Assembly (NCBI GenBank): GCA_023230525.1
Contig: JALNXE010000055.1
Location: 1-30,093 of the forward strand
From: Desulfobulbaceae bacterium
Lineage (GTDB): Bacteria > Desulfobacterota > Desulfobulbia > Desulfobulbales > SURF-16
DNA: 30,093 bases
Reading direction: 5' to 3'
Under the pieces are notes generated by a model, which worked only from the letters and a program-made list of their open reading frames with translations, ran no database searches and was not told where the DNA came from. This document shows, piece by piece, positions 16,145-23,908 of this stretch (its first letter is position 1; each line of letters begins with the position of its first letter). The translations under genes were made by a program, and so were the position numbers.

Positions 16145-17488
16145 TTACCTCCAAACCCACTCTGTTTTCAGGTCAAGCTTCTTCTCGTCCTCGAAGAAAA
16201 CCACCTCATGGCCTTCAAATTCGCCAAACGGCACATACCAGAGTTTAACATTGACAACGAGTTCATCATTCACCAGTTCCCTAGTCTTTTTACCATCCTT
16301 TACGACATCCGTATAAGGATAAGGGATCTCAAAAGTCTCATGCACGGTTTTCAGCGGCGGCAGACTCGTTTCACGGAGCAGACCGCTCTTCTCATACGGC
16401 CCCCTGCCCATTTCCGCGCCTCGACCCATCCGGGCCGGATACGGCATGTAAATAACCTGATCTTTGTAAACCTCTTTCCCATCCGTTGTTTTGGCAGTCA
16501 CATCCAGGACCAGCCTATTGGGAGTGGGTCAGCCGTCAGGGATGGTGTGCCCTGCCTTATTGGTTAATTCAACATTGATGATGCCCATGGGAATAACGCC
16601 TTCGGCGCTATTTTTGCGCCAGAACAGGGAGCGTCCGTCCACTTCGACATCCATGGACATCTTGGCCATAACCTCACTGTTATAAGACTGCATGTCATGA
16701 CCAAGCCCGGATTTTTTCATGTGGCAATCCTGGCAGCTTTCATGTCCGCCTTCCGCTGTATAGGCAAAGAGATAACTGCCATATAGAGTCGCACACTGGG
16801 AAGGATGAGCCAGTTCGAAATTCGGTCCGGTGCCGTGACACTGACCGCAGAAGATCGACTCGCCCAAGGCCGGAGCCTTGGCCATTTTCGGGAATTTCTC
16901 ATCTTCATGGTCGCCGTCCTTGTCGCCGTAAACCGTATCCGGCTGGGGATATCCGTCCGCCCATTTATGGATGATGGCCATCCGGTTGTGGCAGATCCGG
17001 CAATTGATATTCAGACTGGCAATGGTCGCTTCCAGTTCCTCTGCCTTTGCATCATCCCCATCCTTTTTGGCCTTCTGCCATCCTTTAATGGTGGCGACAA
17101 TTTCCCGCGCCACATCGTCGGTGGCATCATCAAGCTGGGGTAGATGACACTTGGTACACATCCGGAGATGTTCTACAGTAATATCCTTGTCGTCTTTCAC
17201 TCCGGAATAAGGGAAATTTTTCAACCCAACTTCAATGGCGGTAATAATGGTCGGCGCCGTTCTCGGCGTGCCCAGAATAGAATGAGAATGCAGCGAGTTC
17301 GCCCATTGATCATTGATCTCTTCATGACATTCGATGCACCCGCTGGAATCATAGCGGGCAACCAGTTCTTTTATGGTCTTTGCCTTTGGTTCTGCCGCGG
17401 GTTTAGGACCGCCGGCGCCAAGTGCGCCGGATGTCCATAATGCCGTAGTGGCAAATAAAGACAAACCAATCTTGATAGCCTTTCTCAT
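16145..17488 (-). CDS. pentaheme cytochrome c with in-frame TGA, candidate selenoprotein
   Basis: Read through one TGA, this encodes 447 residues. A signal peptide (1-24, ending ALG) precedes five heme-binding CxxCH motifs at residues 51, 111, 163, 214 and 252, so the protein is periplasmic or extracellular. The C-terminal part (about 300-447) has no heme motif and looks like a beta-rich domain. The TGA is codon 320, inside GHTIPDG-[TGA]-PTPNRLVLDV. The frame then stays open for 127 sense codons with protein-like sequence up to TAA. A separate downstream gene is unlikely: its only start would be a GTG at 16501 without a ribosome-binding site. Related multiheme proteins, as I recall, carry cysteine at this position, which favours selenocysteine; a nonsense mutation is the alternative. 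AAAGGAGG lies 6 nt before the ATG. The electron partner is unknown. Confidence 0.75.
16499..16531 (-). promoter_or_regulatory. recoded TGA and candidate bacterial SECIS hairpin
   Basis: The TGA occupies 16531-16529. Directly downstream, CAC-UCC (16526-16521) can pair with GGA-U-GUG (16505-16499) with one bulged U, and AGG with CCU above it, leaving a CUGGU apical loop (16513-16509). The loop starts 15 nt after the TGA, at the edge of the usual bacterial SECIS range. The fit is partial: the inner stem is only 3 bp below a 4-nt bulge, and the G residues are in the middle of the loop rather than its first two positions. Confidence 0.45.
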
Positions 17489-17832
17489 GAAACCTCCTTT
17501 CTTTTTTCAATTAAATAACATTTACTTCCCTCTTCACTTGCTTATCTTTTTTATATTTAATATTAAATAGTTACAACTGCTCATATAATATGTAAATTTT
17601 AATCAAACTAGATGATCTTTTTTAGGCTGTCAATGACAAAATGGGCAATTCCGGCTGGTCTGTAAAGAATAAAGAGTTTTTTATTCAGCTCGCTTCATGT
17701 TTTTGTTTCTCATTTTATGATATTTTTTGACATCAGTTATTAAAGCAGGTAAAAGTTTATGATTTTTTATAGTAATCTGGAGAAATTCACATCATACGCC
17801 AAAAAAACATCAAATATGACAACAGGATAGTT
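17489..17832. other. divergent AT-rich intergenic region cytochrome / hom
   Basis: This 344-bp spacer contains the promoters for the leftward cytochrome and the rightward hom operon. Next to the cytochrome end it holds a perfect 14-bp AT palindrome (ATTTAATATTAAAT, 17555-17568) that could be a regulator site or merely AT-rich DNA. No gene or RNA was recognised. Confidence 0.45.
17727..17755 (+). promoter_or_regulatory. putative sigma70 promoter of the hom operon
   Basis: A perfect TTGACA (17727-17732) is followed after 17 bp by TAAAAG (17750-17755), a 4-of-6 match to the -10 consensus. It predicts a leader of about 70 nt with no recognisable riboswitch. Confidence 0.45.
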
Positions 17833-19143
17833 ATGAAGCAAATACAGGTAGGACTCATTGGCTTTGGTACAGTGGGCAGCGGGACGGCCCAGGTGCTCTA
17901 TGAACAGGCTGAGCGCATCAAAAAAAGAAGCGGCATTTCTATCGTTTTGAAAAGGGTGGCTGATGTATCGAAAGATACCTTGCCGGGCTATCTTGCCGCC
18001 ACCGAATTGACCCGTGACGCCAATGATATTATCAATGATCCGGAGATTGATATCGTCATTGAACTGATCGGCGGGACAACCCTGGCCAAAAAATTTATTC
18101 TTGCGGCCATTGCCCAGGGCAAACATGTGGTTACCGCCAACAAGGCCCTGCTGTCAGAACATGGCATGGAGATATTCCGGGCTGCCGCGGAGAAAAATGT
18201 GGAGGTGGGCTTTGAAGCCAGCGTAGGGGGGGGGATCCCTCTTATCAAAACCCTCAAGGAGGGACTTGTTGCCAACAGGATTCTGTCCATCATGGGGATA
18301 ATGAATGGTACGGCTAATTACATCCTCACCCAGATGACGGATCACGCCACCCCTTTTGAGAAAGTATTAAAGGAAGCGCAGAAAAAGGGCTATGCGGAAG
18401 CCGACCCCACCTATGATATCGAAGGAATCGATACGGCGCATAAGCTTGTTATTCTCATGACCCTGGCCTTCGGTATGGATGTCCGCCTCCAGGACATAAA
18501 CTGCGAGGGCATTTCCCGTATTGAACCGATTGATATCCAGTTTGCCAAGGAATTCGGGTACCGGATCAAACTCCTGGCCATCAGCCGCAACCATGGCGAC
18601 CATATCGAGGCAAGTGTCCATCCGACCATGGTGCCGGAGCAACACATGCTGGCCAATGTCAACGGCGCTTACAACGGCTTCTATTTCACTGGGGATATGG
18701 TTGAAAATGTTCTGCTTTATGGCAAAGGGGCAGGGAAGATGCCCACCGGAAGCGCGGTTGCCGCCGATGTGGTGGACATCGCGAGAAACATCGTTCATCA
18801 GTCAATTAACCGGGTGCCGAGTCTCTCCTATCTGCAGAAACATATCGCCCCGCGCCCCATCACACCCATCGAGGAACTGCGCTGCCCCTATTATTTCAGA
18901 TTCACCACCCTCGATAAACCAGGCGTTCTTTCCAAGATCTCCGGCATCCTTGGCAAGCATGACATCAGCATCGAGTCGGTGATCCAGAAGGGCCGGGAAA
19001 AGAAAAGTAAGGTGCCCATCGTCATGCGCACCTATGAAGCCCAGGAGGCGGCGGTGCGAAAGGCCTTGAATGAAATAAACGCCTTGGATACGACAATGGC
19101 GGAAACTGTAAAAATTAAAATCCTGGTCGATGATGGCAAGTGA
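17833..19143 (+). CDS. hom: homoserine dehydrogenase
   Basis: This 436-residue enzyme reduces aspartate semialdehyde to homoserine with NAD(P)H, the branch to threonine and methionine. The Rossmann fold begins VGLIGFGTVGSGTAQVL. The catalytic domain contains GTANYILTQM and EADPTYDIEGIDTAHKLVIL. A C-terminal ACT domain (about 352-436; RFTTLDKPGVLSKISGILGKHDISIESVIQKG) suggests feedback control by threonine. AGGA lies 6 nt before the ATG. The end overlaps the apgM-like gene by 11-14 nt, so the two are translationally coupled. Confidence 0.97.
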   Translation: MKQIQVGLIGFGTVGSGTAQVLYEQAERIKKRSGISIVLKRVADVSKDTLPGYLAATELTRDANDIINDPEIDIVIELIGGTTLAKKFILAAIAQGKHVVTANKALLSEHGMEIFRAAAEKNVEVGFEASVGGGIPLIKTLKEGLVANRILSIMGIMNGTANYILTQMTDHATPFEKVLKEAQKKGYAEADPTYDIEGIDTAHKLVILMTLAFGMDVRLQDINCEGISRIEPIDIQFAKEFGYRIKLLAISRNHGDHIEASVHPTMVPEQHMLANVNGAYNGFYFTGDMVENVLLYGKGAGKMPTGSAVAADVVDIARNIVHQSINRVPSLSYLQKHIAPRPITPIEELRCPYYFRFTTLDKPGVLSKISGILGKHDISIESVIQKGREKKSKVPIVMRTYEAQEAAVRKALNEINALDTTMAETVKIKILVDDGK

Positions 19144-20359
19144 TGTGAAATATATCATACTGGTAGGGGATGGCATGGGCGACCTGCCAATTGACGAGTT
19201 GAACGGCATGACCCCTCTCGAGTATGCCCGTACTCCGGCCATGGATTTTGTGGCCAGCCACGGAGTCCTCGGCCGGCTGCAAACAGTTCCGCCAGGTTTT
19301 CATCCCGGCAGCGACGTGGCCAACCTGTCTCTTCTCGGCTACAAACCAGCAGAGGTTTATACAGGCAGATCCCCCCTGGAAGCGGCAAGTCTCGGCGTCG
19401 ATCTCCTTGATAAGGAAATCGCCTTTCGCTGCAATCTGGTAAACATGACGCAAGCCGGCGACACGCTCACCATGGTTGATTACAGTGGGGGACACATCGA
19501 TACTGCCGACGCGCGGCAACTGATCGCCGCCATCAACAAAGAAATCACCAGCGACCTTTTCACCCTCTATCCAGGGATCAGCTATCGTCACCTTTTTGTC
19601 TACAGGGGGGACGTGACAGGGCTGGTAACGGTTCCTCCCCATGATTATACCGGGCAGGATGTGACACAATTCTGGAAAAGCTATGGGCATTATCCTGAAC
19701 TGATGCAATTTATCAGCAAGGCCTGCGATATCCTGCAGGACCACCCACTGAACAGAACCCGGCAACAGCAGGGAAAGCTCCCCGCCAATGGAGTCTGGCT
19801 ATGGGGGGAAGGGAAGGCCCCCTCAATGACGACATTAGTGCAGAATTTCGGGGTCAGCGGAGCACTTATTTCCGCTGTTGACCTGCTGAAGGGAATAGGG
19901 GTTTATGCTGGGATGGAGGTGGTGAATGTCCCCGGCGCCACGGGCTATCTTGATACCGATTATCAGGGGAAAGTTGATGCGGCCCTCAATGCTCTCGACA
20001 GACATGATCTGGTCCTTGTGCATGTGGAAGCCCCTGATGAGACTGGTCATCAGGGGCTTTTAAAGGAAAAAATTCAGGCCATTGAGGATTTTGACCGCAA
20101 GGTTGTCCGGAAAATTCTTGACGGAATGAACCCCGGCCAGGATTTCCGCCTGGTGGTATGCATGGATCATTTTACGCCGATCAGCCTGAAAACCCATATG
20201 GCGATGCCGGTCCCTTTCGCCCTGTTCGACTCCCGCAGCCCTGCACAGAAAAATACCCTTACATACAGTGAGAAGAACGGGGCAAATTCGGCTCTTCACT
20301 TGTTAAATGGAGAGGATTTCTTTCATTTTTTACTGACCGGAAACATTCCGAGCAAATAA
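19130..20359 (+). CDS. ApgM-like alkaline-phosphatase-superfamily protein, probable homoserine kinase
   Basis: This 409-residue protein belongs to the archaeal-type cofactor-independent phosphoglycerate mutase family (COG3635). The metal site begins VGDGMGDLP. The nucleophile serine is in HPGSDVANLSLLGY. Further metal ligands are in HVEAPDETGHQG and MDHFTPISLKTH. Archaeal members interconvert 2- and 3-phosphoglycerate, but in several anaerobic bacteria members of this family have been assigned as the missing homoserine kinase. Here it overlaps the end of hom, which supports the homoserine kinase role. The start could be either of two tandem ATGs (19130 or 19133). It is followed after 1 nt by ybgC. 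The function assignment is an inference from context. Confidence 0.88.
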   Translation: MMASDVKYIILVGDGMGDLPIDELNGMTPLEYARTPAMDFVASHGVLGRLQTVPPGFHPGSDVANLSLLGYKPAEVYTGRSPLEAASLGVDLLDKEIAFRCNLVNMTQAGDTLTMVDYSGGHIDTADARQLIAAINKEITSDLFTLYPGISYRHLFVYRGDVTGLVTVPPHDYTGQDVTQFWKSYGHYPELMQFISKACDILQDHPLNRTRQQQGKLPANGVWLWGEGKAPSMTTLVQNFGVSGALISAVDLLKGIGVYAGMEVVNVPGATGYLDTDYQGKVDAALNALDRHDLVLVHVEAPDETGHQGLLKEKIQAIEDFDRKVVRKILDGMNPGQDFRLVVCMDHFTPISLKTHMAMPVPFALFDSRSPAQKNTLTYSEKNGANSALHLLNGEDFFHFLLTGNIPSK

Positions 20360-20360
20360 A

Positions 20361-20807
20361 ATGTCATTCTTTAAGATCAGTCTTACCGAGCCGGTTCACC
20401 TCTGTTCCTACAGGGTTTTATACGGAGATACTGATGCCGGCGGAGTCGTTTATAACGCCAACTATCTTCGTTTTTTTGAGCTTGGCCGATCAAGTTTCAT
20501 GAGGCAATTTGTCTCTTCTTACCGGGAAATTGAGGAAGCCGGATTCATCCTGCCGGTGGTGGAAACATATTTGCGCTATAAGGCGCCGGCAAGATATGAC
20601 GACCTGATTACCATCAAAACGTCCATGCTGCAGATTTCCAATTATTCCTGGCGGTTCAATCACCATGTACTGCTTGCCGCAAACGACAAGCTGCTGGCCA
20701 AGGGCTTTACTGCCCACGCCTGCGTTAACAAGGCCGGAAAACTCGCCAAGTTACCGCCGGAATATCTTGTCAAAATTGCGGAAGTTGCCTCGCTGCCTGC
20801 TCCATGA
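20361..20807 (+). CDS. YbgC-like acyl-CoA thioesterase
   Basis: This 148-residue hotdog-fold protein has the 4-hydroxybenzoyl-CoA thioesterase/YbgC signature YGDTDAGGVVYNANYLRFFELGRSSFM, with the catalytic aspartate at about residue 25. The length is typical. It hydrolyses acyl-CoA or acyl-ACP thioesters, and the true substrate cannot be read from the sequence. It begins 1 nt after the apgM-like stop. In many Proteobacteria ybgC is the first gene of the tol operon; here it sits about 5 kb away on the opposite strand, at the end of the threonine operon. Confidence 0.9.
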   Translation: MSFFKISLTEPVHLCSYRVLYGDTDAGGVVYNANYLRFFELGRSSFMRQFVSSYREIEEAGFILPVVETYLRYKAPARYDDLITIKTSMLQISNYSWRFNHHVLLAANDKLLAKGFTAHACVNKAGKLAKLPPEYLVKIAEVASLPAP

Positions 20808-21015
20808 GGGAAGCTTACCCTCTCCTGAATTTTGAATAATGGTGTATGGTTACCCAAATGATTACTTCGGGTTGGTAACTCTCCCCCAACCGTTACAATT
20901 AATTGCATCACCACCTTGTAACATTTGTTGACACAACAAACTCTTTGCAGTAAATAAGCTCCATTTGTGGTAATCCATTTATAGACATTGACAATACAAT
21001 CAATAGCAATCACGA
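20808..21015. other. regulatory region upstream of the molybdoenzyme operon
   Basis: This 208-bp spacer holds two mutually exclusive hairpins (GTTACC/GGTAAC, 20849-20879; GGTTGG/CCAACC, 20870-20891), a palindrome over a perfect TTGACA (20924-20940), and a second TTGACA at 20988-20993. The hairpins lie upstream of the predicted transcript start, so they may belong to the 3' end of the ybgC transcript. No gene was found. Confidence 0.45.
20924..20956 (+). promoter_or_regulatory. putative promoter with overlapping palindromic operator
   Basis: TTTGTTG-ACA-CAACAAA (20924-20940) is a perfect inverted repeat and contains TTGACA (20928-20933). TAAATA (20951-20956) lies 17 bp downstream as a weak -10. 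A dimeric regulator bound here would block or replace the -35 contact. The arms loosely resemble CRP/FNR-family sites, which have TTG at one end and CAA at the other. Confidence 0.4.
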
Positions 21016-21582
21016 ATGAATATAGCCACCCCTCGGATCTCCATGACGGATATCTTCCGCTTTCTCGCCCAATCGATGCGCTATCCTGCGTCAGAGTGGT
21101 TCAACGAAGATTTCTGGTCTGTCCTGTTAAGTCTTCTTGACGAGTTGCAGTGGCAGGAAGACAAAGCTGAGCTGATCAGGGTAAAGGCTGGCGCAAAGGA
21201 TTTTCTTGAAGATGTCCAGATAGAACATACGCGACTCTTTATTAATGCAATTCCCCATGTGGTTGCCGCTCCTTATGCCTCTGTCCATTGTAAAGGGGAC
21301 GGCACCCTCTATGGAATGATTGCAGAACAGACGAAAAAATTTTACCGCGAAAAAGGCTTTGCGCTGGCCAAGGAAAACGATCTTCCCGATCATATTGTTT
21401 ATGAGCTGGAATTTTTAGCAATACTTGCCAATGACGATCCTGATGGGCAGAAAAAGTTTCTGGAAACCCTTTTCACCCCGTGGTTTAAGATTTTTAAGAG
21501 TAAGGTTTTGGAGGAAGCACACCATCCTTATTATAGGGTAGTGATGAATTTAATTGACTTTTTTACTAGGGAGGAGCTGTAA
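21016..21582 (+). CDS. TorD/DmsD-family molybdoenzyme chaperone
   Basis: This is a 188-residue all-helical protein. Features fitting TorD-like chaperones are FRFLAQSMRYPASEWF at the N-terminus, the central EHTRLFINAIPHVVAAPYASVH (the family motif normally has a Y/ER-LF-G-P pattern) and DHIVYELEFLAILAN. Such proteins bind the TAT signal of a molybdenum enzyme and hold it until the cofactor is inserted, and the next gene encodes exactly such an enzyme. The ribosome-binding site for the ATG at 21016 is weak. An alternative ATG at 21043 would start at MTDIFRF. It ends 1 nt before the catalytic-subunit gene. Confidence 0.88.
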   Translation: MNIATPRISMTDIFRFLAQSMRYPASEWFNEDFWSVLLSLLDELQWQEDKAELIRVKAGAKDFLEDVQIEHTRLFINAIPHVVAAPYASVHCKGDGTLYGMIAEQTKKFYREKGFALAKENDLPDHIVYELEFLAILANDDPDGQKKFLETLFTPWFKIFKSKVLEEAHHPYYRVVMNLIDFFTREEL

Positions 21583-21583
21583 C

Positions 21584-23818
21584 ATGTCTTTTAAGGTGAC
21601 ACGACGCAAATTCCTGCAAACCGCATCGATAGCTGCTGCAACTTTACCATTGGCCAAGGTGGTGTCAGCAGAAACAGGGTTTGTCAGAGATCCTTTTACA
21701 CCCCCAGGAAGTCTTGAGGGCACCCAAACGGTAACCGGCGGCGTCTGCGAAATGTGTTTCTGGCGCTGTCAGCTGGTGGGAAAAGTTCGTGACAAAAAAC
21801 TTGTCAAACTGGAAGGCAACCCGAAGAGTATTGATAACGGTAAATCAATCTGTGCCCGGGGTAATGCCGGCATCAAACTGCTTTATGACCCGGACCGCCT
21901 GAAATTCCCGTTGAAAAATGTCGGGGAAAGAGGCAAGCCGGTATGGAAACAGATTTCCTGGCAGGAAGCGCTTGACGAATGCGGCTCCAAACTGAAAGCT
22001 GTGCAGGATAAATACGGCAGCCAGGGCATCGCCATGTTTCCCCATGGCGCATCTGCTAAGTATCCCATGGATTTTTTTGAAAAAGTGGTCGGCACGCACA
22101 ATGTGAGCGAGGCGTCGTTTTTCCAGTGCCGCGGCATTCGGGACATGGCCTACATGGCAACATTCGGGCTAGCACCCGACGAAAACGTAGACATGGCCAA
22201 TGCCAAGGCGATTTTCTTGATCGGCTGTCACTTCGGCGAGAACGTCCATGTCTCCCATGTCAAGAAATACCTCAAAGGCCTGGAGAATGGCGCCAAGCTG
22301 ATTGTGGTTGACCCGCGTTATTCCGCCTCTGCCGCCAAGTCCGATATCTGGGTTAAAATCAAACCGGCTACCGACACCGCCTTTCTGCTGGCTGTCATGA
22401 ACTACCTGGTGCAAAAAGACAAATATGATAAAAAATTTGTCGAAGCCCACTGCGTCGGCTTTGAAGAATTCAAGAAAGGCATTTCCCATGCCTCACTGGA
22501 TTGGGCGGCCAAGATCTGCGATGTGCCGGCCAAACAGATCCAGGAAGTCGCTGAAGTTCTTGCTGCCAGCGCCCCCAATGTTTCCGTTCATCCCGGCCGC
22601 CATGTCAGCTGGTATGGCACCGATTTCCAACGTATACGTGCCCACGCATGCCTGACCGCCCTCCTTGGTGCAATCGGCGTCAAGGGTGGCTTTGTCAAGG
22701 GGAAGGGTGTCAAGGTCAAGGGTATCACTTGGCCGACAGTAGCGGAAGGCGGGGAAGAGCATAATTTACGGCTGATGGCTGACAAATACCACTATGCGCC
22801 TCCGGGCACCCCGACAGAGCTGATCCGTGATGCCTGCATTACCGGTAAGCCCTATCCGATTAAGGGTTGCGTGGTCTGGGGCCAGAACCCGATGCAGACC
22901 ATCCCCAATCAGCAGAAAATGGTAGATGCCCTGAAACAGATGGATTTCATCATGTGCGTTGATGTCATGCCCACCGACATCACCATGTATGCCGACATCC
23001 TGTTGCCGGAAGCATGCTATCTTGAGAGATACGACTTCATCAAAACAGGAACCCAGTGGAATTTCACCGACAAACAGCAGCAGTACATCGCACCCAGGAT
23101 GCCCCTGGTAGATGCCATGTTCGAGCGCAAGGATGAAATCTGGATCACCAACGAAATCGCCAAGCGCATGGGTTATGGTGACAAGATACCGGTAAACAGC
23201 CTTGAAGAAAAAATCAACAAGGAACTCGCCGGAGTAAACCTGTCCATCGAGCAGCTGAAAAAGGAAGACGGCATTCACATTCAGGATGGCAAGGATCCCT
23301 ATGGCGTGCCCGAGGACTTCGAGGTTCAGCTTTACAATGAAGATCTTGCAGACAAAGGCTATCCCGCCGTCCCCACCTATATTGCTGTTGAAGAGGCGCC
23401 GAAAGGTTTTACCCGTCTTGTCTACGGTCGTTCGCCGGTGCATACCTTCAACCGGACCCAAAACAACGTCTGGCTGCACAATGCCATGCCGGTGAACCCC
23501 TTATGGCTTAACGATGAGATTGCCATGAAAATGGGGCTGAAGGATGGTGACGAAATTGAACTGGTAAACAGTGAAGGCGTTAAATCATCCTCCAAAACAG
23601 TTATCAAGGTGACCCCTGGCATCCGTAAGGATACTGTTTACATGGCCCATGGTTATGGTTCCAAAAACCCCCTGTTGACGGTGGGTTTCCACGCCGGGGC
23701 CGATGATCAGCAACTTATCACCAAGCTGGCCATCGATCCGGAGACAGGTTGCAACGGTATGCGCAACAATTTTGTCAAAATTGTTAAAGATGGCAAATCA
23801 CTTGATATCCCTGCATAA
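21584..23818 (+). CDS. TAT-exported molybdopterin oxidoreductase catalytic subunit, Psr/Phs type
   Basis: This 744-residue enzyme begins with a twin-arginine signal (TRRKFLQTASIAAATLPLAKVVSA) and is periplasmic. The N-terminal [4Fe-4S] motif is C-x2-C-x3-C-x27-C (Cys55, 58, 62, 90). Molybdopterin-binding blocks include IFLIGCHFGENVH, VDPRYSASA, WGQNPMQT, and the C-terminal RLVYGRSPVHTFNRTQNN and LMLNDEIA-like region. Cys182 in FFQCRG is a plausible molybdenum ligand, as in polysulfide/thiosulfate reductases. Size also matches PsrA/PhsA rather than the larger TtrA or ArrA. The substrate (polysulfide, thiosulfate or another oxyanion) is unknown. The start at 21584 is chosen because GGAGGAG lies 8 nt upstream and the signal peptide begins there. 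Confidence 0.92.
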   Translation: MSFKVTRRKFLQTASIAAATLPLAKVVSAETGFVRDPFTPPGSLEGTQTVTGGVCEMCFWRCQLVGKVRDKKLVKLEGNPKSIDNGKSICARGNAGIKLLYDPDRLKFPLKNVGERGKPVWKQISWQEALDECGSKLKAVQDKYGSQGIAMFPHGASAKYPMDFFEKVVGTHNVSEASFFQCRGIRDMAYMATFGLAPDENVDMANAKAIFLIGCHFGENVHVSHVKKYLKGLENGAKLIVVDPRYSASAAKSDIWVKIKPATDTAFLLAVMNYLVQKDKYDKKFVEAHCVGFEEFKKGISHASLDWAAKICDVPAKQIQEVAEVLAASAPNVSVHPGRHVSWYGTDFQRIRAHACLTALLGAIGVKGGFVKGKGVKVKGITWPTVAEGGEEHNLRLMADKYHYAPPGTPTELIRDACITGKPYPIKGCVVWGQNPMQTIPNQQKMVDALKQMDFIMCVDVMPTDITMYADILLPEACYLERYDFIKTGTQWNFTDKQQQYIAPRMPLVDAMFERKDEIWITNEIAKRMGYGDKIPVNSLEEKINKELAGVNLSIEQLKKEDGIHIQDGKDPYGVPEDFEVQLYNEDLADKGYPAVPTYIAVEEAPKGFTRLVYGRSPVHTFNRTQNNVWLHNAMPVNPLWLNDEIAMKMGLKDGDEIELVNSEGVKSSSKTVIKVTPGIRKDTVYMAHGYGSKNPLLTVGFHAGADDQQLITKLAIDPETGCNGMRNNFVKIVKDGKSLDIPA

Positions 23819-23908
23819 TCTACGTTTGAGTCCCAGGAAGCTCAAGTTTTCTGCTTTAATAGTTTAAGACTCTAACGACTGATACGTAATCAAGGAGGTA
23901 AAACCCTT

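Noticed and set aside
16145..16501. Separate 118-residue gene downstream of the cytochrome
   Set aside because: It is in the same frame as the cytochrome, would start at a GTG without a ribosome-binding site, and its sequence continues the upstream domain. It is better explained as the 3' part of the same gene.
22766..23479. Long open frame antisense to the molybdoenzyme gene (237 codons)
   Set aside because: It is fully opposite conserved molybdopterin-binding sequence and has no ribosome-binding site or family motif.
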